Of a DNA stretch of 7,710 bases, positions 1-6,185 are shown piece by piece. How positions within the stretch are numbered: the first letter of the stretch is position 1; the number at the start of each line of letters is the position of its first letter. Under the pieces are notes generated by a model. It saw only the letters and a list, made by a program, of their open reading frames with translations. It ran no database searches and was not told the DNA's origin. A program made the translations under genes and the position numbers. This DNA is from Bacteroidales bacterium UBA2716. GTDB lineage: Bacteria; Bacteroidota; Bacteroidia; Bacteroidales; UBA932. Location: the NCBI GenBank assembly GCA_002354005.1, contig DEKS01000149.1, forward strand, positions 4,562 through 12,271, read 5' to 3'.

Positions 1-96
1 GGCATTTCGCGGGTGGTCTATCGGGATGCATACCGTCTCACAGACGGGATAGACCTCCTCAAGCGGGCTGGCATTCAAGTGGAACAGGCGCAATGA
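1..96 (+). CDS. dCMP deaminase-like protein, C-terminal end only
   Basis: An open frame enters from the left edge and ends at TGA 94-96, giving 31 residues that include VVYRDAYR and TDGIDLLKRAGI. This resembles, from memory, the C-terminus of the deoxycytidylate deaminase family (ComEB/CDA type), which converts dCMP to dUMP in the cytosol for thymidylate synthesis. The zinc-binding motif would lie outside the window, so the catalytic core cannot be checked. The stop overlaps the start of the next gene as ATGA, which implies co-transcription and translational coupling with the S41 peptidase. I recall this gene pair being adjacent in other Bacteroidales, which supports the call. The assignment is moderate because only a short tail is visible; another Rossmann-like or deaminase-fold enzyme is the main alternative. 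Confidence 0.6.
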   Translation, partial: GISRVVYRDAYRLTDGIDLLKRAGIQVEQAQ

Positions 97-1670
97 AAAA
101 ACAAACCCTCATTCAACTGGTACAAGTGATTCTGGGCATCGTCATCGGTGCCCTTATTACACTGTGGATTGTCCGCTACCGGGAAGCCCAGCATCTGCTG
201 CGCACCAAGTATGTGGATTGGCGCAAACTCAATCTGGTTCTGGACATAGTGGAAAAGAACTATGTGGACACCCTCAACCGGGAGGGGATGACGGATGCTG
301 CCATCGTGGCGGCCCTCTCCAAGCTGGATCCGCATTCGGTGTACCTGCCGCCTCAACAGCTCAGTGAGTCGGAAGAGGAACTTGCGGGTAATTTCGACGG
401 TATCGGCATTCAGTTCAATGTGCCCAATGACACCGCTGTTGTCCTGGAAGTGATCGCCGGCGGCCCGTCGGAAAAGGTGGGCCTGCAGATGGGTGACCGT
501 CTGCTGAAGGTGGACGACAAAGTGATTGCCGGCGTCAAGTTCCCGCAGGACAGCATGGTGCGGCGCATGAAAGGGCCAGCCGGGACAAAGGTCACCGTTA
601 CGGTCAAGCGGGGTACGGAAGAGATTCCCTTCGAGATTACCCGCGGAAAAATTCCCGTACACAGCGTAGATGCCGCCTTCATCATCCGGGACTCCATTGG
701 CTACCTGAGGCTGGGAAAATTCTCCCGGACCACCTATAAGGAGTGCCATGAGGCCACTCTCCAGCTCATGGAGCAGGGGATGACGCACCTGATTTTTGAC
801 GTCCGTGACAATACCGGCGGTTACATGGACCAGGCACTGCTGCTGTCCAACGACTTCCTCTCGCCCGGGGATACCATCGTGTATATCGAGGGCCTCCATC
901 GCGCGCGCGAAGTATATAAGGCCGACGGCCGGGGCATGTTCCAGAGCATGGGCCTTACGGTCCTTATCAGCGAAAATTCGGCATCGGCCAGTGAAATCTT
1001 TGCGGGAGCCATCCAGGACAACGACCGCGGAACCGTGGTGGGGCGCCGCTCCTTTGGCAAGGGCCTGGTGCAGGAGCCGTTCTTCTTCAACGACAATTCC
1101 GGCGTGCGGCTCACCGTGGCGCGCTATTACACCCCCAGCGGCCGCTGTATCCAGAAGCCCTACTCCAGCGAAAGGGACTATGCCTATGACATTTACAACC
1201 GTTATGCAGACGGAGAAGTGTTCAGCGCAGACAGCGTAAAACTGGACACTTCGGACGTCCATTACACCCGTAAGGGACGCAAGGTCTATGGCGGTGGCGG
1301 CATCATGCCGGATATCTTTGTGCCCATGGACACGACGCGGGCCACGGCTTTCTATCTGGCCTGCAACCGAAAAGCCACCCAGATGCGCTATGCCTCCTAT
1401 GTCTTTGACAAGTACGCCTCCCGCCTCCGGGAGATAGACACCTATCCGGCCATGGACCGTTTCCTGTCCGGGCTCAACTTAAAGGTGGAATTCCCCGCCT
1501 ATGCCAAGCGGCAGGACGGAATCACCTGTACGGAAGCGGAGTGGGACCAGAGTGCATCCTACCTGGTACCTCAGTTGCAGGCGCTCATCGCCCGCTATTC
1601 CAAATTGGGAGAAAATGCCTTCTACAAGTATTATTTACCGGTAGACAACACAGTTCAAGAAATCTTATAA
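93..1670 (+). CDS. ctpA: S41 family carboxy-terminal processing peptidase (CtpA/Prc type)
   Basis: The protein of 525 residues is a serine protease that cleaves proteins near their C-termini in the periplasm. Residues about 7-27 form one hydrophobic segment after a KK start, so it is an uncleaved signal anchor or signal peptide. A PDZ domain covers about 98-190 and would bind substrate C-termini. The S41 core covers about 195-375, with DVRDNTGG at 236-243, SASASE at 296-301 and FGKG at 321-324. Ser298 and Lys323 are 25 residues apart, the same spacing as the Ser/Lys catalytic dyad of E. coli Prc, so the enzyme should be active. The last 150 residues are a less conserved C-terminal domain. The start at 93 overlaps the preceding stop by four bases, and no Shine-Dalgarno is evident, so translation is probably coupled. 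The gene ends at TAA just before a terminator. Length is normal for Bacteroidetes members. Physiological substrates cannot be told from sequence. Confidence 0.95.
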   Translation: MKKQTLIQLVQVILGIVIGALITLWIVRYREAQHLLRTKYVDWRKLNLVLDIVEKNYVDTLNREGMTDAAIVAALSKLDPHSVYLPPQQLSESEEELAGNFDGIGIQFNVPNDTAVVLEVIAGGPSEKVGLQMGDRLLKVDDKVIAGVKFPQDSMVRRMKGPAGTKVTVTVKRGTEEIPFEITRGKIPVHSVDAAFIIRDSIGYLRLGKFSRTTYKECHEATLQLMEQGMTHLIFDVRDNTGGYMDQALLLSNDFLSPGDTIVYIEGLHRAREVYKADGRGMFQSMGLTVLISENSASASEIFAGAIQDNDRGTVVGRRSFGKGLVQEPFFFNDNSGVRLTVARYYTPSGRCIQKPYSSERDYAYDIYNRYADGEVFSADSVKLDTSDVHYTRKGRKVYGGGGIMPDIFVPMDTTRATAFYLACNRKATQMRYASYVFDKYASRLREIDTYPAMDRFLSGLNLKVEFPAYAKRQDGITCTEAEWDQSASYLVPQLQALIARYSKLGENAFYKYYLPVDNTVQEIL

Positions 1671-1698
1671 AAAACAAAAAGCCCGGGAAACCGGGCTT
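1671..1698. terminator. Bidirectional intrinsic terminator after the S41 peptidase gene
   Basis: A perfect 8-bp stem (AAGCCCGG at 1679-1686, CCGGGCTT at 1691-1698) closes a GAAA tetraloop. On the plus strand it is followed only by a weak run (ATTTCG). On the minus strand the bases after the stem are TTTTTGTTTTTT, an excellent U-tract. It therefore ends the peptidase transcript and, more strongly, anything transcribed leftward from the recombinase or from the promoter at 1755-1785. Confidence 0.85.
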
Positions 1699-1724
1699 AT
1701 TTCGTGGTGTGGAGTACGCACATG

Positions 1725-1747
1725 TATCGTTTTAAGGGTCGATATAG
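1725..1747. repeat. Left candidate recombination site (inverted copy of 2430-2440)
   Basis: TTTTAAGGGTC at 1730-1740 is the exact reverse complement of GACCCTTAAAA at 2430-2440. The left copy lies in its own small dyad, TATCG (1725-1729) and CGATA (1740-1744). TATCGTTTTAA at 1725-1735 also recurs in direct orientation at 2418-2428. When aligned over 18 bases with the right site, one half-site (TTTTAA) and the centre (GGGTC) match fully and the other half-site is degenerate. This is what an imperfect serine-recombinase crossover site looks like, but the role is inferred. Confidence 0.5.
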
Positions 1748-1754
1748 TCAAACG

Positions 1755-1785
1755 CAAACATACGCAAAAAATTACAAATCACAAA
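1755..1785 (-). promoter_or_regulatory. Perfect Bacteroidales sigma promoter, pointing left (candidate invertible promoter)
   Basis: Read on the minus strand, TTTG (1785-1782) is followed after exactly 19 bases by TATGTTTG (1762-1755). This matches every fixed position of the Bacteroides -33 TTTG / -7 TAnnTTTG consensus with its accepted 19-21 base spacing. The -33 box lies in the last codons of the recombinase gene and the -7 box just past its stop. As drawn the promoter has no gene to drive. It would start near 1745-1750, cross the left site and run into the minus-direction terminator, antisense to the end of the peptidase gene. If the segment between the inverted sites flips, it would point into the lipoprotein gene. 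Confidence 0.7.
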
Positions 1786-2390
1786 ATTTTTTGCTCTTTA
1801 TGCTGGTTCAGCCAACGATATAATGTGCTGGGTGACACGCCGCAGCGCTTTGCAATCTCCCTTTTACTGACGCCATCCTTTAACATACGGGTGATATACG
1901 CCTCCTTTTTGTCCAGCCGATAGCACTTATTTTGCGCTCCGGGCGGCCGGCCCAGTTTTACGCCCTCCTCCTTCAGTCGCGTCAGTGCTTCTTTTGTCCG
2001 AAGGCTGATGAGATTTCTTTCAATTTCGGCCGAGAGGCCGAAGGCAAATGCCAGCACCTTGGACTGGATATCGTCTCCCAGCCGATAGCCGTCTTTGATT
2101 GTCCATACCCGGCAACCCTTCTTCATGCAGACGCTCAGAATTTCCATGATCATGAACAGGTTTCGTCCCAGCCGGGACAATTCGGAGCAGATAATCAGGT
2201 CGCCGGACTTGACCTTCCTCAACAGTTTTCCCAGGGCCCTTTTATCATAGGAACGTGTCCCGGAAATGGTCTCCTCAATCCATCCGTCTATGTCCAAATT
2301 ATGCTGTTTACAGAACTGGCTAATCTCGTACCGCTGGTTCTCAACCGTCTGTTTATCCGTGCTGACACGGATATACCCATAGTTTTTCAT
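1779..2390 (-). CDS. mpi-like: Mpi-like serine site-specific recombinase (DNA invertase)
   Basis: This 203-residue protein belongs to the resolvase/invertase family and closely resembles the Bacteroides Mpi master invertase as I remember it (TDKQTVENQR, ICSELSRLGRNLFMIMEI and KVLAFAFGLSAEIERNLIS are hallmark stretches). The catalytic domain spans about 1-135: YIRVST places the nucleophile at Ser10 with Arg8, and Arg51, Arg73 and Arg76 fit the conserved active-site arginines. The long helix E (about 120-145) leads to GRPPG and a C-terminal helix-turn-helix (about 165-197, with SKREIAKRCGVSPSTLYRWL). All key residues are present, so it should be active. The frame is open upstream to an ATG at 2510, but homologues begin at MKNYGYIRVST, so ATG 2390 is preferred. 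Mpi-type enzymes invert promoters of surface structures; this one lies divergent to a surface lipoprotein gene and between two inverted repeats, which suggests a local target, although trans action at other genomic sites is possible. Confidence 0.93.
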   Translation of the reverse strand: MKNYGYIRVSTDKQTVENQRYEISQFCKQHNLDIDGWIEETISGTRSYDKRALGKLLRKVKSGDLIICSELSRLGRNLFMIMEILSVCMKKGCRVWTIKDGYRLGDDIQSKVLAFAFGLSAEIERNLISLRTKEALTRLKEEGVKLGRPPGAQNKCYRLDKKEAYITRMLKDGVSKREIAKRCGVSPSTLYRWLNQHKEQKIL

Positions 2391-2417
2391 TTTGCTTCTA
2401 GCGGTCCGCATTTGTGC

Positions 2418-2443
2418 TATCGTTTTAATGACCCTTAAAATAG
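2418..2443. repeat. Right candidate recombination site, imperfect dyad
   Basis: TTTTAA (2423-2428) and TTAAAA (2435-2440) form a dyad around the six-base centre TGACCC, with outer CTAT (2417-2420) and ATAG (2440-2443) adding weak symmetry. Its right portion, GACCCTTAAAA (2430-2440), is the exact inverted copy of 1730-1740. The asymmetric centre would give the site a direction, as needed for inversion rather than random joining. It lies between the recombinase start and the lipoprotein start. The function as crossover or operator site is inferred from symmetry, position and the matching left copy. Confidence 0.5.
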
Positions 2444-2466
2444 TAAATAAGAAGTTCATATACAAA
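2435..2466 (-). promoter_or_regulatory. Candidate promoter of the recombinase gene
   Basis: On the minus strand TTTG (2466-2463) is followed after 20 bases by TATTTTAA (2442-2435), which keeps the TA and two of the four remaining fixed bases of TAnnTTTG. It is 45 bases upstream of the recombinase ATG at 2390, a sensible leader length. The -7 box overlaps the right candidate recombination site, so recombinase binding there could repress its own gene. The match is imperfect, so this is a moderate to weak call. Confidence 0.35.
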
Positions 2467-2527
2467 AAAATGGTCCACTCCGAGTTCGGAAAACTACCAA
2501 TCATTAACACTAACCAATATTAATCGC
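2441..2527 (+). promoter_or_regulatory. 5' leader of the lipoprotein gene with no good promoter of its own
   Basis: Between the right dyad and the ATG at 2528 the plus strand is AT-rich and holds no TAnnTTTG box and no clear Shine-Dalgarno sequence. The best plus-strand match nearby is TTTG at 2411-2414 with TAAAATAG 21 bases later, which keeps only four of six fixed -7 bases. Absence of a ribosome binding site is normal in Bacteroidetes. Absence of a promoter fits the idea that the gene depends on one delivered by inversion. Confidence 0.4.
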
Positions 2528-5500
2528 ATGAGTAAATCAATTAAAGCTTTGCTTGCAGCCGCTGTTGTCGGTCTGTTTGCATGGGGTTGCGAGAAGTATG
2601 ACGATACTGCTCTCAACAAAAAGATTGATGGCCTGGACACGCGTGTAACCGCTTTGGAGAAAGCCGTTCAGGACTTGAACAACACCACCATTCCTGGTCT
2701 GAAGAGCCTCATTGAAGCTCTGCAGAAGCAGGTGAGCATTTCTTCCGTCACCTCTACGGCAGACGGTTATGTAATTTCCTTCTCCGACGGAACCAAAGCC
2801 ACCCTCACCAACGGCAAGGACGGTAAGGATGGCGTAGACGGTAAGGACGGCCAGGACGGTAAAGACGGTAAAGACGGCGTAGACGGTAAAGATGGCCAGG
2901 ACGGTAAGGACGGCCAGACTCCCGTTATCGGTGTCCAGCTCGTAGATGGCGTCTACTGCTGGACCGTGAACGGCGTACTCCTCCTGGATGGCAACCAGAA
3001 GCCCATCCCTGTCACCGGCGCCAACGGTAAAGACGGCCAGGACGGTAAGGACGGTGTCGACGGTAAAGACGGCCAGGACGGTAAGGACGGTGTCGACGGT
3101 AAAGATGGCCAGGATGGTAAGGACGGTGTCGACGGTAAAGACGGCCAGGACGGTAAGGACGGTGTCGACGGTAAAGATGGCCAGGATGGCCAGGACGGTG
3201 CTACTCCGCAGTTCCGTATCACCGATGGTGTTTGGGAGGTTTCCGTAGACGGCGGTACCACCTGGGCTGCAGTTCCTGTAACTGGCTCTGTTCCGGAGTA
3301 TGTGATCATCACTGAAGAAGAGGACGCTTATGTCTTCACTTTTGCCGATGAAAGCACCATCGTTATCCCCAAGGAACAGGTATTCTGCCTGGTAATTACT
3401 CCCCAGCAGGAAACCACCGACATCTACGATGGCGAAACCCTCAAATTCGACTATGTCGTCAAGGGCGCTTCCGCAGAAGATGATCTGCTGGTGGATATCC
3501 TGAATATCGTTCCTGATTATGGGTCTTTCCAGGATTCCAAGGTGATTCCCGATAAGGAAGATACAACCAAGGGTGTAATTGAAATTACTACTCAGAACCC
3601 CTGGAATGATGGCGTTCAGTATAAATTCTTCATCCACGCCGCCAATGGCAAGGGCAAGACCGACACCAAGGTGATTGTGCTCACTGCCAAGGCCTTTGAT
3701 GCCGTGTTTGACGTAGCCCTGGAAGCGGCGGCAGGTGGCGAGTATGCCTTCGAAGTAAAGTCCAACCGTCTGTTTACCGTGGAAACCACCGTGGACTGGA
3801 TTACGGCTGCAGAAACCAAGGCCAACTACGAGTGGACTGGTACCATCACCATCGCGCCCAATGAGACCAATGTATACCGCGATGGCTTTGTACGGGTAAT
3901 CTACGACGATTGGGGTGGAGTGGCCAAGGAATTCTACGTCCTCCAGGAGCCGGCAGGAGACAAAGCTACCAGCATTTCTTATATTAAGAGTAGTTTCGAA
4001 GACGGTAAAGAAGGCGTAAAGGCCAATCATCTCACGGTTATTGCCGCGGGTGAAAAGGGTGCGCTCGTAACAGATGGAAGCGAATATATGGTCGTTGTCC
4101 TGAAGGAGGGCCAGACTGCCCTTGAAAGTGGAAAAGTATATGACTTTGTTGGCACTGTTTCCAAGGTTGAGTTTGAGAATGGCGACTGGCCGTTTGATGT
4201 GTGCCTTACCGATGCTGTTGCAACAGTCGCTACCGATGTTGAGCCCGTTGAGGTAGAATTCATGAGCAAATACGTTTACTTTGATTCATGGACTCGCTAC
4301 AACACCACCATCGTCTATGGTAAGCTGGAGAAAGAGGAGGACGCTTATTTCATCAGCCGCCCGGACTTCGGGGCGCGTGGAAAGAACTACATTCTGACCG
4401 ATCCCGCCGCATCCTTGAAATTTGACGAACTGGTGGGCAAGAATGTCTTTGTAAAGGCCTGGTGGCTCTGCTCCACCTGGACCGAAGGAGAACCGGATAC
4501 CATCACCCTTTTGCCGGTAGAGGCCAAGGCCTTCGAACTCAAGGAAGCAACTACTTCGCTGGAATTCAGCTTTGATAAGTACTATTCGTTCGGCATTAAG
4601 CCTGCCGAGGGTATTAGTTATACGTATCAGTATTCTATGGTTGAAGATCCTACGGCGGAGGGCGCTTATAAAACCAAGTCCGATATTGAGAATGCTTACA
4701 CCATCGATATTCTCAATATGCTCCAATGGCTTGGTCCTACCTATAATGAAGAGCATCCTATCTATTCTGTGGAGGATTATGTAAATGAAAATATCGGAGG
4801 CAAGGAGGAGACAACAATCCCATTATCTAGCTCTTGGGGATATGATTATGATGGTGAGAAGAATATTGAATATAATCCTGCTGGAACACAGTATAACGTG
4901 CTCGCCTGGGCTTGGGATAAGAATGGCCCTACCGGAGAGTACATCTTGAAGGCCATTGAGAAAGAAGCTGTCCCGTACAAGAACTATCTGGGCTACTGGC
5001 AAACCCAAAATGGCGTTTGGAAGGTTGAGGAGCAAGAGGCTAACAAGACCTACAAAGTACGTGGCGTATTGGGAGATTGGGACAACGTGTTGGAATTCAG
5101 ATACGATAACGGAAATATGATGCTGATCGGACAGGATATTAATTCTCCTGAGTACCGGGACTGGGGTGAAGATCCTGGTTATTATGTTCGGGTACTCGCC
5201 GGTTATTATGGGTCAGACTTAACTTACGAGGATGTTCTTGGGAAGGATTTCGCTGCTGCCTTTGTTCGCAAGGATGGCAATATGGTCTTTACTCCGTTAG
5301 TAGTTGCGGGCTATCGGACAAATTATATGATGCAAAACTTATTTAATATTTCCTCAGGAAACTGGGGCGGCTACTACGAATACATGTCTCTTCGCACAAG
5401 TGCAGCCCCTATTGATCCTTCCGAAGAATTCCTGGCATGGAGCGGCGATTGGAATCTGGGCGATGTGACCATTACCATCACTCCTCAGGAGGATAGTGAC

Positions 5501-5965
5501 AGATTATATGATGTCGTTGGGCTTATTCCTGGTGAGAATGTGCCTATTACCGCCGAGTTCGATATGTCTACCGGTAATATCGAGATTTATGGTTACCAGT
5601 GGGTCAACGCAAACTACAACAAGAACAACCATAAATATCAGTATTATCTGGTGGGACAGCCGGATGCCGAAGGCGTCACCTGGATCAAGGGTGACAAATT
5701 GGCAACCCTGTCCATGGCCGAAGACGGCAAGAGTGCTACGGTTGAGGCTGGTGTCTGCTCATATGACGAGACTCCGTATGCCAAGTTCGGTCTGGTAGGT
5801 CATTATGAGCCTACCGATGATTGGGACTTCGAGGGCGAGAATGCCATCTTGTTCGACCTCCCGAACACCCTGATCCGCCCCAGCGCAGCTGGCAAGTCTT
5901 ATCGTAGGAATGTGCTTTCGACCAAAAAGCCCGAGCTTGCGCCCGCAACCCGGTTGGCCAAGTAA
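2528..5965 (+). CDS. Large surface lipoprotein with coiled coil, DUF4988/PL29-N-like region, collagen-like repeats and BACON-like domain
   Basis: This 1145-residue protein starts with a lipoprotein signal peptide ending AWGC, with the lipidated Cys at 21. Acidic residues soon after it (EKYDD) fit the Bacteroidetes lipoprotein export signal, so surface exposure is likely. Residues about 28-72 look like a coiled coil. Gly-X-Y tracts cover 96-131 (12 triplets) and 167-226 (20 triplets), almost all GKD, GQD or GVD; the link between them (TPVIG, VYCWTVNG) and PQFRITDGVWEVS after them fit the DUF4988/PL29 lyase N-terminal family. A BACON-like beta domain covers about 390-476 and ends VLQEPAG. An OB-fold-like segment may cover about 480-675. 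The remaining 470 residues, rich in Tyr, Trp and Gly, match nothing I recognise. No catalytic lyase module is evident, so an adhesive or ligand-binding stalk is more likely than an enzyme, but this is inference. The start at 2528 is fixed by the signal peptide. Expression may be phase-variable. Confidence 0.85.
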   Translation: MSKSIKALLAAAVVGLFAWGCEKYDDTALNKKIDGLDTRVTALEKAVQDLNNTTIPGLKSLIEALQKQVSISSVTSTADGYVISFSDGTKATLTNGKDGKDGVDGKDGQDGKDGKDGVDGKDGQDGKDGQTPVIGVQLVDGVYCWTVNGVLLLDGNQKPIPVTGANGKDGQDGKDGVDGKDGQDGKDGVDGKDGQDGKDGVDGKDGQDGKDGVDGKDGQDGQDGATPQFRITDGVWEVSVDGGTTWAAVPVTGSVPEYVIITEEEDAYVFTFADESTIVIPKEQVFCLVITPQQETTDIYDGETLKFDYVVKGASAEDDLLVDILNIVPDYGSFQDSKVIPDKEDTTKGVIEITTQNPWNDGVQYKFFIHAANGKGKTDTKVIVLTAKAFDAVFDVALEAAAGGEYAFEVKSNRLFTVETTVDWITAAETKANYEWTGTITIAPNETNVYRDGFVRVIYDDWGGVAKEFYVLQEPAGDKATSISYIKSSFEDGKEGVKANHLTVIAAGEKGALVTDGSEYMVVVLKEGQTALESGKVYDFVGTVSKVEFENGDWPFDVCLTDAVATVATDVEPVEVEFMSKYVYFDSWTRYNTTIVYGKLEKEEDAYFISRPDFGARGKNYILTDPAASLKFDELVGKNVFVKAWWLCSTWTEGEPDTITLLPVEAKAFELKEATTSLEFSFDKYYSFGIKPAEGISYTYQYSMVEDPTAEGAYKTKSDIENAYTIDILNMLQWLGPTYNEEHPIYSVEDYVNENIGGKEETTIPLSSSWGYDYDGEKNIEYNPAGTQYNVLAWAWDKNGPTGEYILKAIEKEAVPYKNYLGYWQTQNGVWKVEEQEANKTYKVRGVLGDWDNVLEFRYDNGNMMLIGQDINSPEYRDWGEDPGYYVRVLAGYYGSDLTYEDVLGKDFAAAFVRKDGNMVFTPLVVAGYRTNYMMQNLFNISSGNWGGYYEYMSLRTSAAPIDPSEEFLAWSGDWNLGDVTITITPQEDSDRLYDVVGLIPGENVPITAEFDMSTGNIEIYGYQWVNANYNKNNHKYQYYLVGQPDAEGVTWIKGDKLATLSMAEDGKSATVEAGVCSYDETPYAKFGLVGHYEPTDDWDFEGENAILFDLPNTLIRPSAAGKSYRRNVLSTKKPELAPATRLAK
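2813..2920 (+). repeat. First collagen-like coding tract (12 Gly-X-Y triplets)
   Basis: Twelve consecutive 9-base codon triplets encode Gly-X-Y units (residues 96-131) with Lys, Val or Gln at X and Asp at Y, ending in GQT. The DNA repeats are less uniform than in the second tract, with mixed GGT/GGC and GAC/GAT codons. Such tracts are expected to form a trimeric triple helix, here next to a coiled coil that could nucleate trimerisation. Confidence 0.9.
3026..3205 (+). repeat. Second collagen-like tract: five tandem 36-bp units
   Basis: Five successive 36-base units (starts 3026, 3062, 3098, 3134, 3170) encode the 12-residue unit GKDGQDGKDGVD. Units 1, 2 and 4 are identical at the DNA level. 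Unit 3 differs by two C-to-T changes, and unit 5 diverges in its second half. Such near-identical in-frame tandem DNA repeats are prone to gain or loss of units by slippage or recombination, which would change stalk length without a frameshift. Confidence 0.93.
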
Positions 5966-5990
5966 TCGAAGCGAACTTACCCTCTCTTTT

Positions 5991-6024
5991 TGAGGCTGAC
6001 TTTCGAGTCAGCCTCATTTTTTTT
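5991..6024 (+). terminator. Intrinsic terminator of the lipoprotein gene
   Basis: A perfect 11-bp stem (TGAGGCTGACT at 5991-6001, AGTCAGCCTCA at 6006-6016) with a TTCG tetraloop is followed directly by eight T residues (6017-6024). It lies 25 bases after the lipoprotein stop on the plus strand and is a textbook rho-independent terminator. Confidence 0.93.
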
Positions 6025-6085
6025 CGGCACTTTTGATTTATGGAAATCGTGCCCGCATTTCCTTTCAACCTGCATTTATAAGAAG

Positions 6086-6118
6086 AAAAGCCGGAGTCCT
6101 GATGGGGCTCCGGTTTTT
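6086..6118. terminator. Bidirectional terminator between convergent lipoprotein and lptB genes
   Basis: CCGGAGTCC (6091-6099) pairs with GGGCTCCGG (6105-6113) with one G-T wobble, around a five-base loop. The plus strand continues TTTTTCTTTT and the minus strand continues CTTTTCTTCT, so it can end transcripts from both sides. It probably serves chiefly as the lptB terminator and as a backup for the lipoprotein gene. Confidence 0.8.
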
Positions 6119-6134
6119 CTTTTACCTATTTATT

Positions 6135-6163
6135 AACTAAACCAACTATTAACCGGTTTAGTT
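6135..6163. repeat. 9-bp inverted repeat near the lptB 3' end
   Basis: AACTAAACC (6135-6143) and GGTTTAGTT (6155-6163) are perfect inverted copies around 11 bases that contain part of the palindrome AACCGGTT (6151-6158). There is no T-run on the plus side, so it does not look like a terminator. It lies between the bidirectional terminator and the lptB stop. It could be an RNA hairpin protecting the lptB mRNA end or a protein-binding site; nothing further can be said. Confidence 0.5.
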
Positions 6164-6185
6164 TAATGCAAGTGCTGTGCCAAAC

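Noticed and set aside
75..1262. 395-residue minus-strand open frame
   Set aside because: It lies fully opposite the S41 peptidase gene, whose domains and catalytic residues are intact. The antisense frame stays open because of codon bias and resembles no family.
1779..2390. Recombinase as the transposase or resolvase of an insertion sequence
   Set aside because: No transposase, terminal inverted repeats of insertion-sequence type or target duplication were seen; the sequence fits the stand-alone Mpi invertase family.
2391..2510. 40-residue N-terminal extension of the recombinase from ATG 2510
   Set aside because: Family members begin at MKNYGYIRVST or similar, the extension has no family likeness, and it would run through the candidate promoter and recombination site.
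3026..3205. 36-bp tandem repeats as a possible CRISPR array
   Set aside because: The units are directly adjacent without spacers and encode Gly-X-Y triplets in frame within a lipoprotein.
2537..4030. 497-residue minus-strand open frame with repeats of VFTVDTVLT type
   Set aside because: It is the mirror of the collagen-like coding repeats, which keep the opposite frame open. The plus-strand protein has a signal peptide and domains; this one does not.
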